From Coffea arabica (Eukaryota; Streptophyta; Magnoliopsida; Gentianales; Rubiaceae): DNA of 64,000 nucleotides. Under the pieces are notes generated by a model that saw nothing but the letters and a program-made list of their open reading frames with translations, was not told the origin of the DNA and did no database searches. The stretch spans positions 39,081,994 through 39,145,993 of the forward strand of contig NC_092322.1 of NCBI RefSeq assembly GCF_036785885.1. Reading direction: 5' to 3'. Positions 32,946-44,242 of the stretch are shown in pieces (positions within the stretch are counted from its first letter, which is position 1; every line of letters starts with the position of its first letter). The position numbers and the translations under genes are program-made.

Positions 32946-34524
32946 TATGGCACCCTACGCTTTACACTTTAGGCTATGTTTATCATTGGCAAAATGAGGA
33001 AAGTAATGTAATAAAAAATGTATACCTATTTTTTAATTATTCCAAACTTAGCTAATACCTTGTTATAAAGTTAAAAAAATATCATGAATTCATTATTTAG
33101 TTCTCTTGACAACATATGGGAAATTACTAATTAACATAGTGTGAAAATAATGGCGAAGAATAATAAAATTTAATATGAAATTAAGTAAAAATCTTGACAA
33201 TTGCATGACTGGAGTTTATTATTAATTACAATTTACAATAATCAAATTGTTTATGGTTTATGAATCAGTACTTGTATCAAATACATTTAGTGTTTCATGC
33301 ATGTATTAGCAAACTATTTTGGTTATTTGATCAACTAAACAGATTGTTAGGTCTTGTCAGACCACAATTCATGCATAATTGATAAAATTATTAAATTGAT
33401 ACCAAAAATATTTGCATTAAAAGATCTTTTTTTTTAAAATTATAAACACTTTTTTAATAAGCCTTTTAGTTTTTGAACATTATTTTTTGTAGAGATCCTA
33501 AAAAACCTATGTTAGTAAAAAAAAAATCCAAAAATACTAAAATTTCATATTCCAAAGTTTTAATACAACAAATAAAGTTTTAATATAGCTTGTGAGTTAA
33601 AAAAGCTCAAAATAATAAACAATCTTAATTACACAAAGATTGGGAAAAGAAAAAAAGAGGGAAGGCGTTACTTTATAAAGAAAAGTTCAACAATTTAGAG
33701 AGAGAAGACGTAATTTTTTAATGTGCAATAGTGGAAGCGGGAAGCTGAAAATTGAAGGAGTAGAGGCGGGGTTCTAAAAGAAGCAAAAACGATGCCGTTT
33801 GAAGTTGATTTGGAAGAAAAACATTTAACAACACTTACCCAAATTTCAGACAAAACTCATTTCCCTCTTTCTTTGCCTTCGGACACCATCTTCTTCTTCA
33901 TCTCTCCACTGTTATCTTGCTGACACTACTGAGAAAATCACTTTAAGCCGCCATTTGCATCCCTAATTTGAGCTACCCAAACTGATAGGGCAGCTTTAGT
34001 AGAGTAACAGATAGCAAAAATCCCTAGTTCGTCATAGTTGCTTGCTGGCAAGAGCATGGAAAATTGACCATGAATTTTGGGGAAAAGCCAGAGTTTGAAA
34101 ACTGAATCTCAAGGAAAAGAAGACCTAAGGTTGTCATGGCATAATTTGAGGTAAATAATCTCAATATTTTCCATCTATTTTCGATATTTTCTGTCCAATG
34201 TAGGTCGTGTGAGCTAAATGTTAAGTTGTGAGAGTGAAACGAAGTGGAAGGGAGGGTTGTGAACTGAATCTTGAGCTGAATCTTGGAAGGGAGGGTCTCT
34301 AGCTAGCTATCCCCTGCAACCATACGAACTGTGCAGACCCCTTTGAATGTCCAGACCTCTTTGTGAGACCAAAGGCGGTTGATTGATTAGCGTTAGCCAT
34401 AGTTTGAATATTTTGTTTCTTGCTTCAATTCTGAGTCTAGTGGTTTGTTTTGCATTTATCAATTTGTTGGTCATAATTGAAGGTTGCATTCATGTGGTTT
34501 GCTTGTTCTGGTGTTGATGCCTTT

Positions 34525-35008
34525 TGCAGAGGCCCCGTCCTAGGCCTGGACACGTGGCAGGTCAGGAAGGGCAGAGTTGGACTTGGACCCCAGGCCCCTA
34601 ACAACCGTCCTGGGGCACACCGCCACTAGGGCTCCGAAAGGCTCCAGGGAACAATCCCGCAGAGTGTGGGGAGAATCCCCCTCAGCGCGGGATTGAGGTT
34701 ATACCGGGTAAGTCTCGGAACGTACGGAGGTCGGGCTCTCGAGCAGGTATAAATAGCAACGCACACTAACTACACAAGGTACGCTCCCTATTGGAAAAAC
34801 ACTCCCAACCGTTTTACACTCAGTAAATTCCCCTCACCGAAAAACTAATTTGACCGTCGGAGTGCCCTCGGGGACCACCTCGGAGCTCCTCTGTCAGTCA
34901 CCCTAGGGATCACTTCCCGTTTGTTTTGCAGGGCTGGAATATGTTCTTCTCATCAGCACGCCGAGCTCATCAGGTCAGTTCGATCTAGGGAAGCTCAGCG
35001 CTTCTTCA
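34525..35008 (+). repeat. 5' LTR of the Tat element (484 bp)
   Basis: Starts TGCAGAGGCCCC and ends GCTTCTTCA. It has a TATA box TATAAATA at 34748-34755. The 3' LTR is the same except for substitutions and lacks a 12-bp segment near 34873 (ACCACCTCGGAG). Confidence 0.92.
34748..34755 (+). promoter_or_regulatory. TATA box in the Tat 5' LTR
   Basis: TATAAATA in a GC-rich context, conserved as TATAAAT at 44466-44472 in the 3' LTR. It is the likely core promoter for the genomic RNA. Confidence 0.65.
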
Positions 35009-35010
35009 GT

Positions 35011-35028
35011 TGGCGCCGTCTGTGGGAA
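35011..35028 (+). other. Primer binding site of the Tat element
   Basis: TGGCGCCGTCTGTGGGAA follows the LTR by two bases. It is the PBS seen in many plant Tat elements; the first bases fit a tRNA-Asp-like acceptor end, but I am not certain of the tRNA. Confidence 0.75.
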
Positions 35029-35053
35029 ACGAGAGGTAATTGAAGTTGTGTGG

Positions 35054-36610
35054 ATGGCGAGAACACGTTCCAAGCGGACCGTAGAGAACACCGATCCTGG
35101 AGCCGGCGAGGGGTCCCGGCGAAGGGAGACCGAGGCGGATCGAGACGCCGGAGGCTCAGCTCTTTCCGGGGAACGGAGACAGCAGATCCTTCAGTTCGTG
35201 ACGGAAAACCTCCCCATGCTGGAAGACATAATCCGGCAAGCGAAGGAGAGGGGAGAAGCAGGGGGCGCGCAGACCTCCAAGGCGAAGGAGAAGGAGAAGG
35301 AATCACCTCTCGGTCTCTCGGAGGATGAGTCACGGGACCAGCCCCTCAGAAGGAAACGGCCGCGGACTCCCCCTCGCCCCAGAGCTTCGGTGGTCGGGGA
35401 TAGCGAGAGGTACTCCCGCGACCGGTCCACGGGGAGTAGATCGAGAAACCCCTCACCGCGGAAGCCTGCGCGGAACGAGCCTGAACGCTCCCCCGACTGA
35501 TCTGTCAAAAGCCAGCTGCGCAACCTTCCCCAGTGGAAGCCTGTTCGAGACGAACTCGAGCAGATCTTACGGCCGCAGTTGTACGAGGACAACTATACCA
35601 CCTCGCCCTTTATCCGGGAGATAGAGGACTACCCACTACCCCGGAGGTTCAAGATCCCGAACATTGAGCTGTATGACGCTTCAACCGACCCGGAAGACCA
35701 CCCATCGATCTTCCTGACGCACATGCGTCTGCAAACAGCCGCGGATGAAATCCGCTGCAAGACCTTCCCCATGTTTCTGAAGGGAAAAGCTAGACTCTGG
35801 TTCCAGGGCCTGGCACCAGGGTCCATCCGAAGTTTCCCCGAACTAGCTAGGTAGTTCGTCGCCCAATTCGTCTCTTCGAAGATTTATTCAAAAAACGCGA
35901 CCCACCTGATGGCGATCAGGTAGAAGCCAGACGAGTCACTGAGGAATTTCATGACTCGCTTCAACACGGAGAGCTCGCAGATCAGGGACAAGAATGAAAA
36001 TGTGGTCATGGCCACCTTCATGAACGGGCTCAGGGTAGAGGAGCTCTTCTACAAGCTGGCCGAGAAGCCTCCCGGAGACCTGGAGGAGCTCTTGATCAGG
36101 GGAGGCGGCCCGCCTGAAGAGAGAGTCAGATCGGGAGTTCGGAGATCGGAGAGAACGGGAAAACCCCCCGAAGAACAAGGATAGCCCGGCTAAGAAGAAC
36201 GTCTTTGACCGGCTTTCGAAGGACAAAGTCCCTGCTCCGCCACCGCTCCCGGAGAAAGGCTACACCAGCTGACTCGGTTTAGAGTCCAGATCCTGGCTGT
36301 CATGGAGGCAGAGGGCCTAGGGGAACGGCCGCCCAAGATGGGGACCCCCCGGAACAAAAGGAATCAGGACCGGTACTGTGCCTTTCACCGTGACGTCGGG
36401 CACGACATGGAGGGGTGCTGGGCCCTGCGGAAGGAGATCGAGGATCGATCCAGCGCGGTTTCTTGGGACGATTCATGCGGCAAGGTCGACCGGATCAGGA
36501 GTCGGGACGCGCCTACCGCGGAGACAGGGGCGAGGGCCAGCGTCGTGACCTCCCTGAGCAGCGTGACGTGCTTCGGGGCCACTTCCCCGACCGGGACACA
36601 CAGAACCTAG
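35054..36610 (+). pseudogene. Tat gag, broken
   Basis: Starts MARTRSKRTVENTDPG at 35054. Arg/Ser-rich N-terminal region, then the Gag domain (YTTSPFIREIEDYPLPRRFK, PEDHPSIFLTHM, KARLWFQGLAPGSI, TRFNTESSQIRDKNENVV), and then a zinc-knuckle-like CAFHRDVGHDMEGCWALRKE. The same frame is cut by TGA at 35498, TAG at 35852 and TAG at 35921. At least two frameshifts follow, one near 36100 (ARGG/GPPEE) and one near 36430, after which QRGFLGRFMRQGRPD continues in another frame. The first three stops fit C-to-T changes (CGA or CAG). It would encode the particle protein of a functional relative; here it cannot be translated whole. Confidence 0.85.
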
Positions 36611-36713
36611 CAGGGGTGATAAATACCATCGTTGGGGGTCCCACGGGGGGGACAACTATGCAGCTTGGAAGAATAGGTGACATCTCCCCGAAGGGGATGA
36701 TTCCCTGAAGCGC

Positions 36714-37148
36714 TTGAGCATGGATGAGGAGATCACCTTCGAATCAAGGGACGCGGTTCCCCTGGCATCCGGGAACCACAAGGCCATCGTGATAGACGTC
36801 ATCACCAATAACTATCGGGTGAAGAAGGTTTACGTCGACCAAGGGAGTGCGGTGGACATCCTGTTTTACCGGATGTTCAAAGAGCTCGGCCTGGAGGACG
36901 GGCAATTGACCCCGGTTCGGACACCCCTAGTAGGCTTCACCGGACCACCCATCAACCCGGAAGGAATGATCACCCTGATGGTTACGGTAGGGCAGGCCCC
37001 CAAATGTCGGACCATCCCTGTCAATTTCGTGATGGTCAAGCAGTCATCCCCGTATAATGTGTTCTTGGGACGGCCCGCCCTGAACGCTCTCCGAACTATT
37101 CCTTCTTCGCTCCACCTCAACATCAAATTTTCCACCCCGGAGGAATAA
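36714..37148 (+). pseudogene. Tat aspartic protease region
   Basis: The frame 36714-37148 contains KKVYVDQGSAVDILFYRMFK, where VDQGSAVD corresponds to the retroviral-type aspartic protease active site (D-x-G-S). It also has NFVMVKQSSPYNVFLGRPAL, typical of plant Ty3/gypsy protease. It is out of frame with both gag before it and RT after it, so frameshifts separate the modules. The protease would cleave the polyprotein. Confidence 0.8.
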
Positions 37149-38760
37149 TCGAGGTGCACAAAGACCCAGAAGTGGCCAGAAATTACTACCTGGCCATGCT
37201 CCGGGGACGGGAGAAGGTGGTCGCTCAGACGACCAACTTGGAACCCTACATCCCGAGGGAGGAGGCCTGACAGCTGGGCACCCAGGACGAGATCGAGGAA
37301 TTCCCCTTGAGGAAGGACCAGCCCGACCAGGTCCTCCGCATCGGTGCGCGGCTACCCTCTGAGGAGAAGGAGGGTATGAAGACCCTGCTGAGGGAGTATT
37401 CCCGGGTTTTCGCGTGGACGGTTGAAGACATGCCCAAGATTCCGACTGACCTGGCCGTCCACCACCTCAACGTAAATCCCCGCTTCAAGCCGGTGAAGCA
37501 GAAGAAGAGGAGTTTCACCCCAGAGGAATGAGGTGATCAAAAAGGAGGTCGGCAAGTTGTTGGAATCAAAGATCATCCTGGATGTACACTACCCGACCTG
37601 GCTAGCCAACCCGGTCCTAGTGAAGAAGGAAGACCAGTCTTGGAGGATGTGCGTGGATTTCACGGATCTGAATAAGGTCTGCCCAAAGAACTGTTTTCCC
37701 CTGCCAAGGATCGACAGGTTAGTGGACTCTACTGTGGGTTTTGACGTTTTGTGTTTCCTGGATGCCTTCAAGGGATACCACCAGATAGAGATGGCCGAGA
37801 AAGACCGGGAGAAGACTTCCTTCATCACTGAGGAAGGAACTTACGGCTACCGGACCATGCCGTTCGGGCTGAAAAACGCTGGAACTACCTACCAGCGTCT
37901 GGTCAATAAATTATTCCAAAATCAGATCGGCAGAAGCATATAGGTCTACGTGGACGACATGATCGTCAAAAGCCGAACTGACTAGCGGCTCATCCCCGAC
38001 CTGAAGGAGATCTTGGATGTCCTATGGAAGAGTCGGATGCGACTGAACCCGAAGAAATGTACTTTCGGAGTTAGGTCGGGAAGGTTCCTAGGATTCTTGG
38101 TGTCCCGAGAGGGAATCCGAGCCAACTCGGATAAGCTCCAAACCATCATGGACATGGCCCCTCCGAGGAGCATAAAGGAGGTCCAGCGGCTCACGGGTCG
38201 GATGGCCGCCCTGAATAGATTTCTCTCGCGCTCAGCGGTGAGGGGGCTACCCTTCTTTCGGATCCTGAAAGCGCCTAAGGATTTTCAATGGACTGAAGAA
38301 TGCCAGAAAGCCTTCACTGACCTGAAAGCGTATCTAGCCGAGCTACCCACCCTGACCCCCCAGGAGCAGAGGGAAACCTTGTTCCTATACTTGTCCACTT
38401 GCAGCGAGGTCGTTAGCGCGGTTCTGGTCCGGGAGGATAGGAGGGCTCAGAAGCCAATATACTATGTCAGCCGAGCTTTACAGGGGTCGGAAACGCGGTA
38501 TACACCGGCGGAAAAATTGGTCCTTGCCCTGGTGCACACCGCCCGGAAACTCCGACCTTACTTCCAACCCCACAGTATTGTAGTCATGACCGATCAGCCC
38601 TTGCGACAGATACTCACAAAACCTGAGGTCTCGGACAGGATGACCAAGTGGGCCGTCGAACTGGCCGAGCACGACATCGGCTATCAGTCTCGCACTGCTA
38701 TCAAAGCTCAGGCCCTGACAGACTTCCTTGCTGAGGGAGCAAGTTTGTCCATGGCTGAGC
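37149..38760 (+). pseudogene. Tat reverse transcriptase and RNase H, broken
   Basis: The linker PDQVLRIGARLPSEEKEGMK leads into RT. RT motifs include WRMCVDFTDLNKVCPKNCFP, FLDAFKGYHQIEMAEKD, TMPFGLKNAGTTYQRLVN and the catalytic YVDDMIVKS at 37947. RNase H follows with LFLYLSTCSEVVSAVLVRED, TRYTPAEKLVLALVH and LAEHDIGYQSR. Breaks: TGA at 37268, a frameshift near 37530 (PEE/NEVIKKEV), and TAGs at 37941 and 37983. All four stops fit C-to-T from CGA or CAG. The catalytic Asp residues are still present. Confidence 0.88.
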
Positions 38761-39524
38761 CAAGCTCTCCGCCCAAGGAGGCACGGCCGGAAGAGCCGTG
38801 GGTACTATTCGTAGACGGGGCCTCGGGTAAGGAAGGAAGTGGGGCCGGCCTGCTGCTCACCTCGCCGACTAGGGAAGAGCTGACCTACGCGCTCAGATTC
38901 GACTTCCCGGCATCCAACAATGAGGCTGAGTACGAGGCCCTATTGACGGGATTGCGGATAGCCCACCAGATGGGTATAACCGCGATCAAAATCCGGAGCA
39001 ACTCTCAACTCGTGATCCACCAAGTCCGCGGGGAGTATGAGGCCAAGGAGGACGTCATGAAAAAATACTTAGTTAAGGTACGAGAGGCAATAACCCTGTT
39101 CGATGCCTTTGAAATCGAGCGAGTGCCGAGATCACAGAATAAGCGCGCGGACACCCTGTCGAAACTTGCGTCCTCCTCGTTTGCTCATCTGAGTAAGGAA
39201 GTCTTGGTAGAGGTGGTCAAGCAAAAAAGCATTGACCAGATCCGGGTCTTTGCTATAGCCAGCCCGGCCTCCTGGATGACTCCCCTTGTGGATTTTCTCG
39301 GCTCAGATGTCCTTCCCGGGGACAAAATCGAAACTCGTCAACTCCAGTTCAGAACTGTTAGGTACACCTACGCCGGGGAGACCCTATACAGGAGGTCGTA
39401 TCTATCTCCCTGGCTAAAGTGCGTGACTCCTGAGGAAGGCGACTATGTCCTCCGTGAAGTTCACGAAGGCTTATGTGCGGCACATGTGGGATCCCAGGTG
39501 TTGGCCAAAAAGTGCCTTCTCTAG
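38761..39524 (+). pseudogene. Tat second (archaeal-type) RNase H domain
   Basis: In the same frame as RT, LFVDGASGKEGSGAGLLLTS, NNEAEYEALLTGLRIAHQMG and DTLSKLASSSFAH form a complete second RNase H with the D-E-D residues visible. Such dual RNase H is a Tat-lineage mark. The 503-residue stretch from 38013 to 39524 is the longest undamaged part of pol and ends at a TAG (39522-39524) just after the start of the integrase zinc region (HVGSQVLAKKCLL). Confidence 0.85.
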
Positions 39525-40505
39525 GGCTACTATTGGCCCTCAGTGTTTCAAGAAGCCGCTGCATTGGTTCAGAAATGCCGAGCTTGCCAGGTGCACGCCC
39601 CGCAGCGCCACCGGCCAAGTCGGGAGATGGTCTCCATCCATAGTCCTTGGCTCTTTGCTCAGTGGGGAATAGACCTTTTGGGGCCTTTCTCTCGGGTCCC
39701 GGGGAGATACGAGCACCTCGTGGTGGTCATCGACTACTTCACAAAATGGATGGAGGTGGAGCCCCTGGTCACTATCTCTGGGAAAGCGGTTCAGAAATTC
39801 TTCTGGAAGAACATAGTTTGCTGCTTTGGGATCCCGCATGTCTTGATATCTAACAATGGGCGATAGTTCGCTGAGAACCCCTTCAGGAGCTGGTGCGAAG
39901 AGCTCGGGATTAGCCAATATTTCACATCAGTCAGTCACCCCCAGGCCAACGGTCAGGTGGAGAATGTTAACCGAACCATTTTGCAAGGACTAAAGACTAG
40001 GTTGGAACTGACCCAGTCTAACTGGCTAGATGAACTCCCTAGTATCCTCTGAACTTACAGCACGACGCCAAGGACGGCCACCCACAAGACCCTGTTCTCC
40101 CTAACTTATGGGGCAGAAGCGGTGGTACCAGTGGAGATCGGCCTCCCCTCGCCTCGGACACAGAACTTCGTTGCGGCAGCCAACGAAGAAGAACTGAGGT
40201 GTAACTTGGATATGTTGGAGGCCAAACGTGAGGAAGCGGCGATTCGGATGGCTAAGTATAAAAGCCAGCTCGCCCGCTATCATAACGTGAAGGTGAGGAA
40301 CATGCAGTACCAGTCAGGAGATCTTGTCTTAAGAAAGAACTCTGTCAGCCGCGCTCATAGTTCCAACAAGCTCGACCCGAATTGGGAGGGGCCGTATAAA
40401 GTCTTGGAGGCGAGTCGAGCTGGGTACTGCAGGCTTGCCAAATTGGATGGAGCGGAGGTACCACGCACTTGGCACTTCTCGAACTTGCGATTGTTTGTAG
40501 GATAG
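39440..40505 (+). pseudogene. Tat integrase, broken
   Basis: An HHCC zinc motif is formed by VHEGLCAAHVG and CRACQVHAP. The catalytic core has GIDLLGPF (first Asp), ISNNGR at about 39850, and SHPQANGQVE (Glu). The second catalytic position reads Asn where relatives have Asp, a G-to-A change that should kill activity. Stops: TAG 39522, TAG 39864, TGA 40050 (at a Trp codon position). The C-terminal part (40122-40505) holds YQSGDLVLRKN, NWEGPYKVLEA and TWHFSNLRLF, the usual end of a Ty3/gypsy integrase, and stops at 40505. Confidence 0.88.
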
Positions 40506-40743
40506 ATTGGGCCAGGTATCTTACTGTCTATTCTTCGGAATCCGCATACAAGTTCATCATTGAATAAATGTTCGACTTTCAAGTTTTAAGTTCGTCATTA
40601 TCAATGTCGTTTAACTTTTAAGTTTAAATCCTACACTAGCACACTCAGGCAATGCTAAGTGTCCTAGTGGGGGGCCCTGAGTGATTATGAATGGTAATGG
40701 ATGTAATGCCGATGTAATGCCTTTAAAGTCTGAGAGTTTGACG

Positions 40744-41187
40744 CTCGACCCAGGAGGTCGGCATGGTTGCCTTTAATGTTTGGCGCTCGGCCCAGGAGGT
40801 CGGCACGTCGGGAATTAGTCTGATGTAGTTTGTTGATACCTTAGTCTGTTGTCCTTGACAATTTAGTTGTTAGCTTAAAGTTCGATAGATGCTCCACCCA
40901 AGAGGTCGGCACGCTACCTTGACGGATCTATTTGGTACTCGACCCAGGAGGTCAGCATACGGCTTTGATTGCTAGAGTTCAACGCTCGACCCAGGAGGTC
41001 GGCGCAGCTTAAAACCTTAAGGATTGATGTTCGGCCCAGGAGGTCGGCACGCCACTTAGATTGCTGGAATTTGATTGTTAGTTTAGTTTGATTCGATTGT
41101 TGGCTTATAGTTTGACAGGTGCTCGACCCAAGAGGCCGGCATGCCGTTTTAGTAAATCGGTTTGATGTTCAACCTAGGCGATCGGCA
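40744..41187. repeat. Array of about 46-bp phased repeats with a hairpin core
   Basis: The 20-bp core CTCGACCCAGGAGGTCGGCA or close variants starts at 40744, 40786, 40892, 40938, 40985, 41030, 41122 and 41168. Spacings are 42, 106, 46, 47, 45, 92 and 46, so the array is phased at about 46 bp with positions near 40838 and 41076 decayed. The core can fold as CGACC-loop-GGTCG. It lies between the end of pol (40505) and the 3' end of the antisense gene (41358). It has no coding. The function is unknown; terminator, insulator or packaging roles are guesses. Confidence 0.88.
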
Positions 41188-41357
41188 TGCCATTTCGACT
41201 GTTAGGGTTCGGATTTCATGCGAAGCTTGGAAGCCAGAAATTAGGTAATCTCGTTCGAATTTTATATGTACATTCGAAACCTACCTATTGCAAAGCCTAC
41301 CGAGCTAAATAAAAAAAAAAGATATACAGCTTAACCCCCGAGAGACCCCTAAGCCGC

Positions 41358-43806
41358 CTAGGCCACCGGCTCCTTCCCGGAAGCTCTGCCCGAAGCCCCG
41401 TCCTCCACCAAGGGAACCTCCGTCAGGTTGGCTCCCACATCACTCCTGTCCACCAGGTCCTTCAGGACATGCCTCTTGCAATACCCGTCGAAGAGCCAGT
41501 CCAGCTTCTCCTCGGCCACGGGATTGTAGTCCTTGAAGTTAGCCAAGTTGAAGCCAGGCAGGTTGAGGCCCTTCACCTGGTCTAGGGCTCGCGTAAAGCC
41601 GACCTGAAGGATGGGCTGGTTGAGGAGAGCGACATCCTCGACAAACTGTTCGGAGGAGATGATCTTCCGAACAGTCTTCTTGCGCTCCAGGCTGACGGTG
41701 CCGGAGAACTCAATGGCGTGGTCCTCCCTCAACTTCGCCACGCCCTTCTTCTCCTGGTCCAACTCGGACCGGGTGGAGGCGAGCTAGACTTGGGCCGCTT
41801 CCAACTCTTTCTCGGCCTCGCCCACCCTGGCCTTTAAGGAGTCCGCCTCCTTAAGGGCCTGGGCAAGTCTCTGCTCTGTCTCCCAATTCTTCTTTTGCAA
41901 TTTTTTCAAGTCGAGAGACAGCTCGGAGAAGCTGGTCACCAGGGCAGCCCCAACGACATTGGTATGAGGAATGGAAAGAAAAATTGGCGTGCTACTTACT
42001 CCATCTAAGGAAGGAACGGAGATGCAAGCGACCAAAATGAAAGGGGACTTACTTGAGTCTGGGCAGTGTAGTACATGTCCTGGAGCTCGGATGGGGTGGC
42101 CAGCTCCATCCACCTCCTATCTCGCGGGAGGACCGAACCCGCAATCAGCTTGCGAGCCACCTTGGGGAATTGGACTCGGTCATTGATAGAGAGTTCCCAA
42201 GACGGACAGAAGCGACGGGGGTCGTGCATAGTGGGGGTCTGGCCCGGCTTCACAGGGGCCACGTGGCGGAAGTGCCACAGGTTCAGGGAAGGCGTCTCCC
42301 GTGCGTGCTCCTCCGCGGAGCCAATCCCCAGGTGGACTGGACCCGCGTGGGGAGCGCCCCCGACGTTATAAGGGGAGGGGGCTGTGCTGGAGCTGGCGCG
42401 AGCTTCTTCCCGGGCTAGGAGGACCGTCCCCTCGACCCCTCTTCTGCCCGGTCGCTTTCTTTTTGCTGGCGACCTGTTTGAAGGGGGATGAAGAGTGGGG
42501 CATTTCTTTTGGAGGGGCCGAGCCGCCCCTTGAGGCCGGAGATGCTGCGGAGGCCGTCTTGACCGCCTCCGGTTGCGGGGTGGGGGTGACCTTCTCGGAG
42601 GGCGTGCCCAACAGTTTGGAGAGTCTTTTCACTACAGTAAACACCACCAGGTTAGTAAATACAGGTCAGTAAAAGACAGAAGGAAGCAATAGACTGCAGG
42701 AGTCTAAGGGCGGCATTACAAGTGTCGTAGTCGGTGGAGGAGGGCTCCACTTCTCCAGGGGACCAGGACAATGTCCCCATCAGCCCGGCCGCAGATATCT
42801 GCTCGGTGAAAAACCTGGCCGCATAGAGCTTCACCTTGGAGATCACCAGCTGGCTGAGAGCTTCGGAATCCAAGTCCTCCGGGTAGGGGTCGGAGTCGAC
42901 TCCCCCGACCTTCCACACATTAGGGGGAAAGCTCGTGGATTTAACAAAGAAAAAGTCCCCCTTCCAGTTTTTTACGGAAGAAAGGACCCCGAAGAGCAGA
43001 TCTTGGGTGCCCTTCCCGCCCCGAACTTTGCTAGTAGTTCGGCGGGAAAAGTAGTACCACCCAGGAAGGGAGAGCTTGAGGGTGTAGGAGGTTCGAAAGA
43101 GAGAAAGAGAATAGGGGATGGAGCTGATTTGGCAGTATATCAGGAATCCAATGATGATCCTGATCGAATTGGGGTGGACCTGAGTGATTCTGAGCCCCCA
43201 GTAGCTCAGGATCTCAGCCAGGGTTGGAGGAATTGGGAGACGGAGCCCTGCGACCAGCTGCTTCCTATAAATGGCTACGAAGCCGGAGGGAGGTCGGCTA
43301 GTTCGGTCAGTGGACCTGGCAGCCCTTGGTTCAAAGACCGGAGGAATAGAAAAAGACCCGACCAGCTCGGCCACTACCTCGGGTGAGATGGTGACCTCTT
43401 GCTGGTCGAGATAACCGAAGTCGAATCCAGGATCATCCCCCTGCTCGGAAGCAGGGGTCCCCTCGGAGGAGTCCCTGTCTCCCCCAACTCCTTCCTGGGC
43501 TCCGCCAGGAGAGTCCTGTGTAGACTTGGGGGAGGGAACAGAAGTGGCCTGCTGCTCGATGAGAGCACTGAGCTCGGCCACCTCCTCCAGGATTCGGGCA
43601 GAAGGAGAGTAGGCAGATGGAGAGCTCATGATAACTATGGATTCAAGCAAATCAGGAATGTGGAAGCTAGGATTAGAAGCAAAAGAGGAAGAAAGAGAAG
43701 GAGGGGGAGATGAAGATGAAGATGAAGAAGAAATGAGAATCCTAAGGGCTCTACGGTGGGCAGGAATCCGAGAGGCGGTGGAAGTAACGCCGGACCGATC
43801 CGACAT
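41358..43806 (-). pseudogene. Antisense extra gene of the Tat element (PF04195-like, 'putative gypsy type transposon'), exon-intron structure, broken
   Basis: Read on the minus strand, starting at ATG 43806 (MSDRSGV) or 43629 (MSSPSAY). Exon 1, to about 42665, has an acidic/Ser-rich start, then PIPPTLAEILSYWGLRITQV, HPNSIRIIIGFLIYCQISSI, WYYFSRR and NWKGDFFFVKS, typical of the plant family PF04195. Exon 2, from about 42635 after an acceptor CTGTAG, is Pro/Ser-rich and basic, then in another frame HVAPVKPGQTPTMHDPRRFC and ends at a donor GTAAGT near 42050. Exon 3 (about 41965-41358) is a coiled coil (LVTSFSELSLDLKKLQKKNW) ending in a conserved C-terminal domain with LDWLFDGYCKRHVLKDLVDR. Breaks: one TAG at 41784-41786 and one frameshift near 42370. 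Antisense ORFs at this site are known in Tat elements; the function is unknown. Confidence 0.75.
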
Positions 43807-43998
43807 AAAAAGCAGAAGATGGCAAAGGGAAAAGAGAGTGAATGAGGGAGGAAAAGGACTTACTGGTGAATAGAATGGGAAAAAAATGAAGGAATCGCTT
43901 GAATCTGGGCACTGAGAGCCGGAAGTCTTGCCGCCGGAAATTGGAAATGCACGCGGAAAGAAAAATGACAAATAGAGTTAGAGGGAATCTGAAACCCC

Positions 43999-44006
43999 TA
44001 TTTATA
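43999..44006 (-). promoter_or_regulatory. TATA box for the antisense Tat gene
   Basis: The minus strand reads CCCTATAAATAGGGG (44009-43995), a strong plant TATA box, about 200 bp before the ATG at 43806. A transcript would start near 43970 and run opposite to the genomic RNA. It lies in the internal region, not in the LTR. Confidence 0.6.
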
Positions 44007-44232
44007 GGGAATGAAATGGGGGGGGAAACGGTTGCTTGAATTTGAACCGTCCCATGTGAACGCATTTAAGAGCGGTACGGAGACCGAAGAGACGCGACAA
44101 CTGAAAGGACATGAGCGCAGCTTTTCAGTGACAGCGCTGTACCGGAGGTGACCCTGGCAGAGCAGTGCGCGACGCTGGTCTCCCACGTGGCCGGGGTATA
44201 GATTAGGTCTGTCTGGAAACCCTACCTAATCT

Positions 44233-44242
44233 AGGGGGCTGG
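44233..44242 (+). other. Polypurine tract of the Tat element
   Basis: AGGGGGCTGG directly precedes the 3' LTR start TGTAGAGGCC. It is interrupted by CT but is in the right place. Confidence 0.55.

Noticed and set aside
35050..35592. Extra overlapping ORFs on both strands over Tat gag
   Set aside because: GC-rich sequence gives long shadow frames; only the frame starting MARTRSKR matches Gag.
40744..41187. CRISPR-like array
   Set aside because: Repeats are degenerate, the spacers are related to each other, and the array lies inside a plant retrotransposon.
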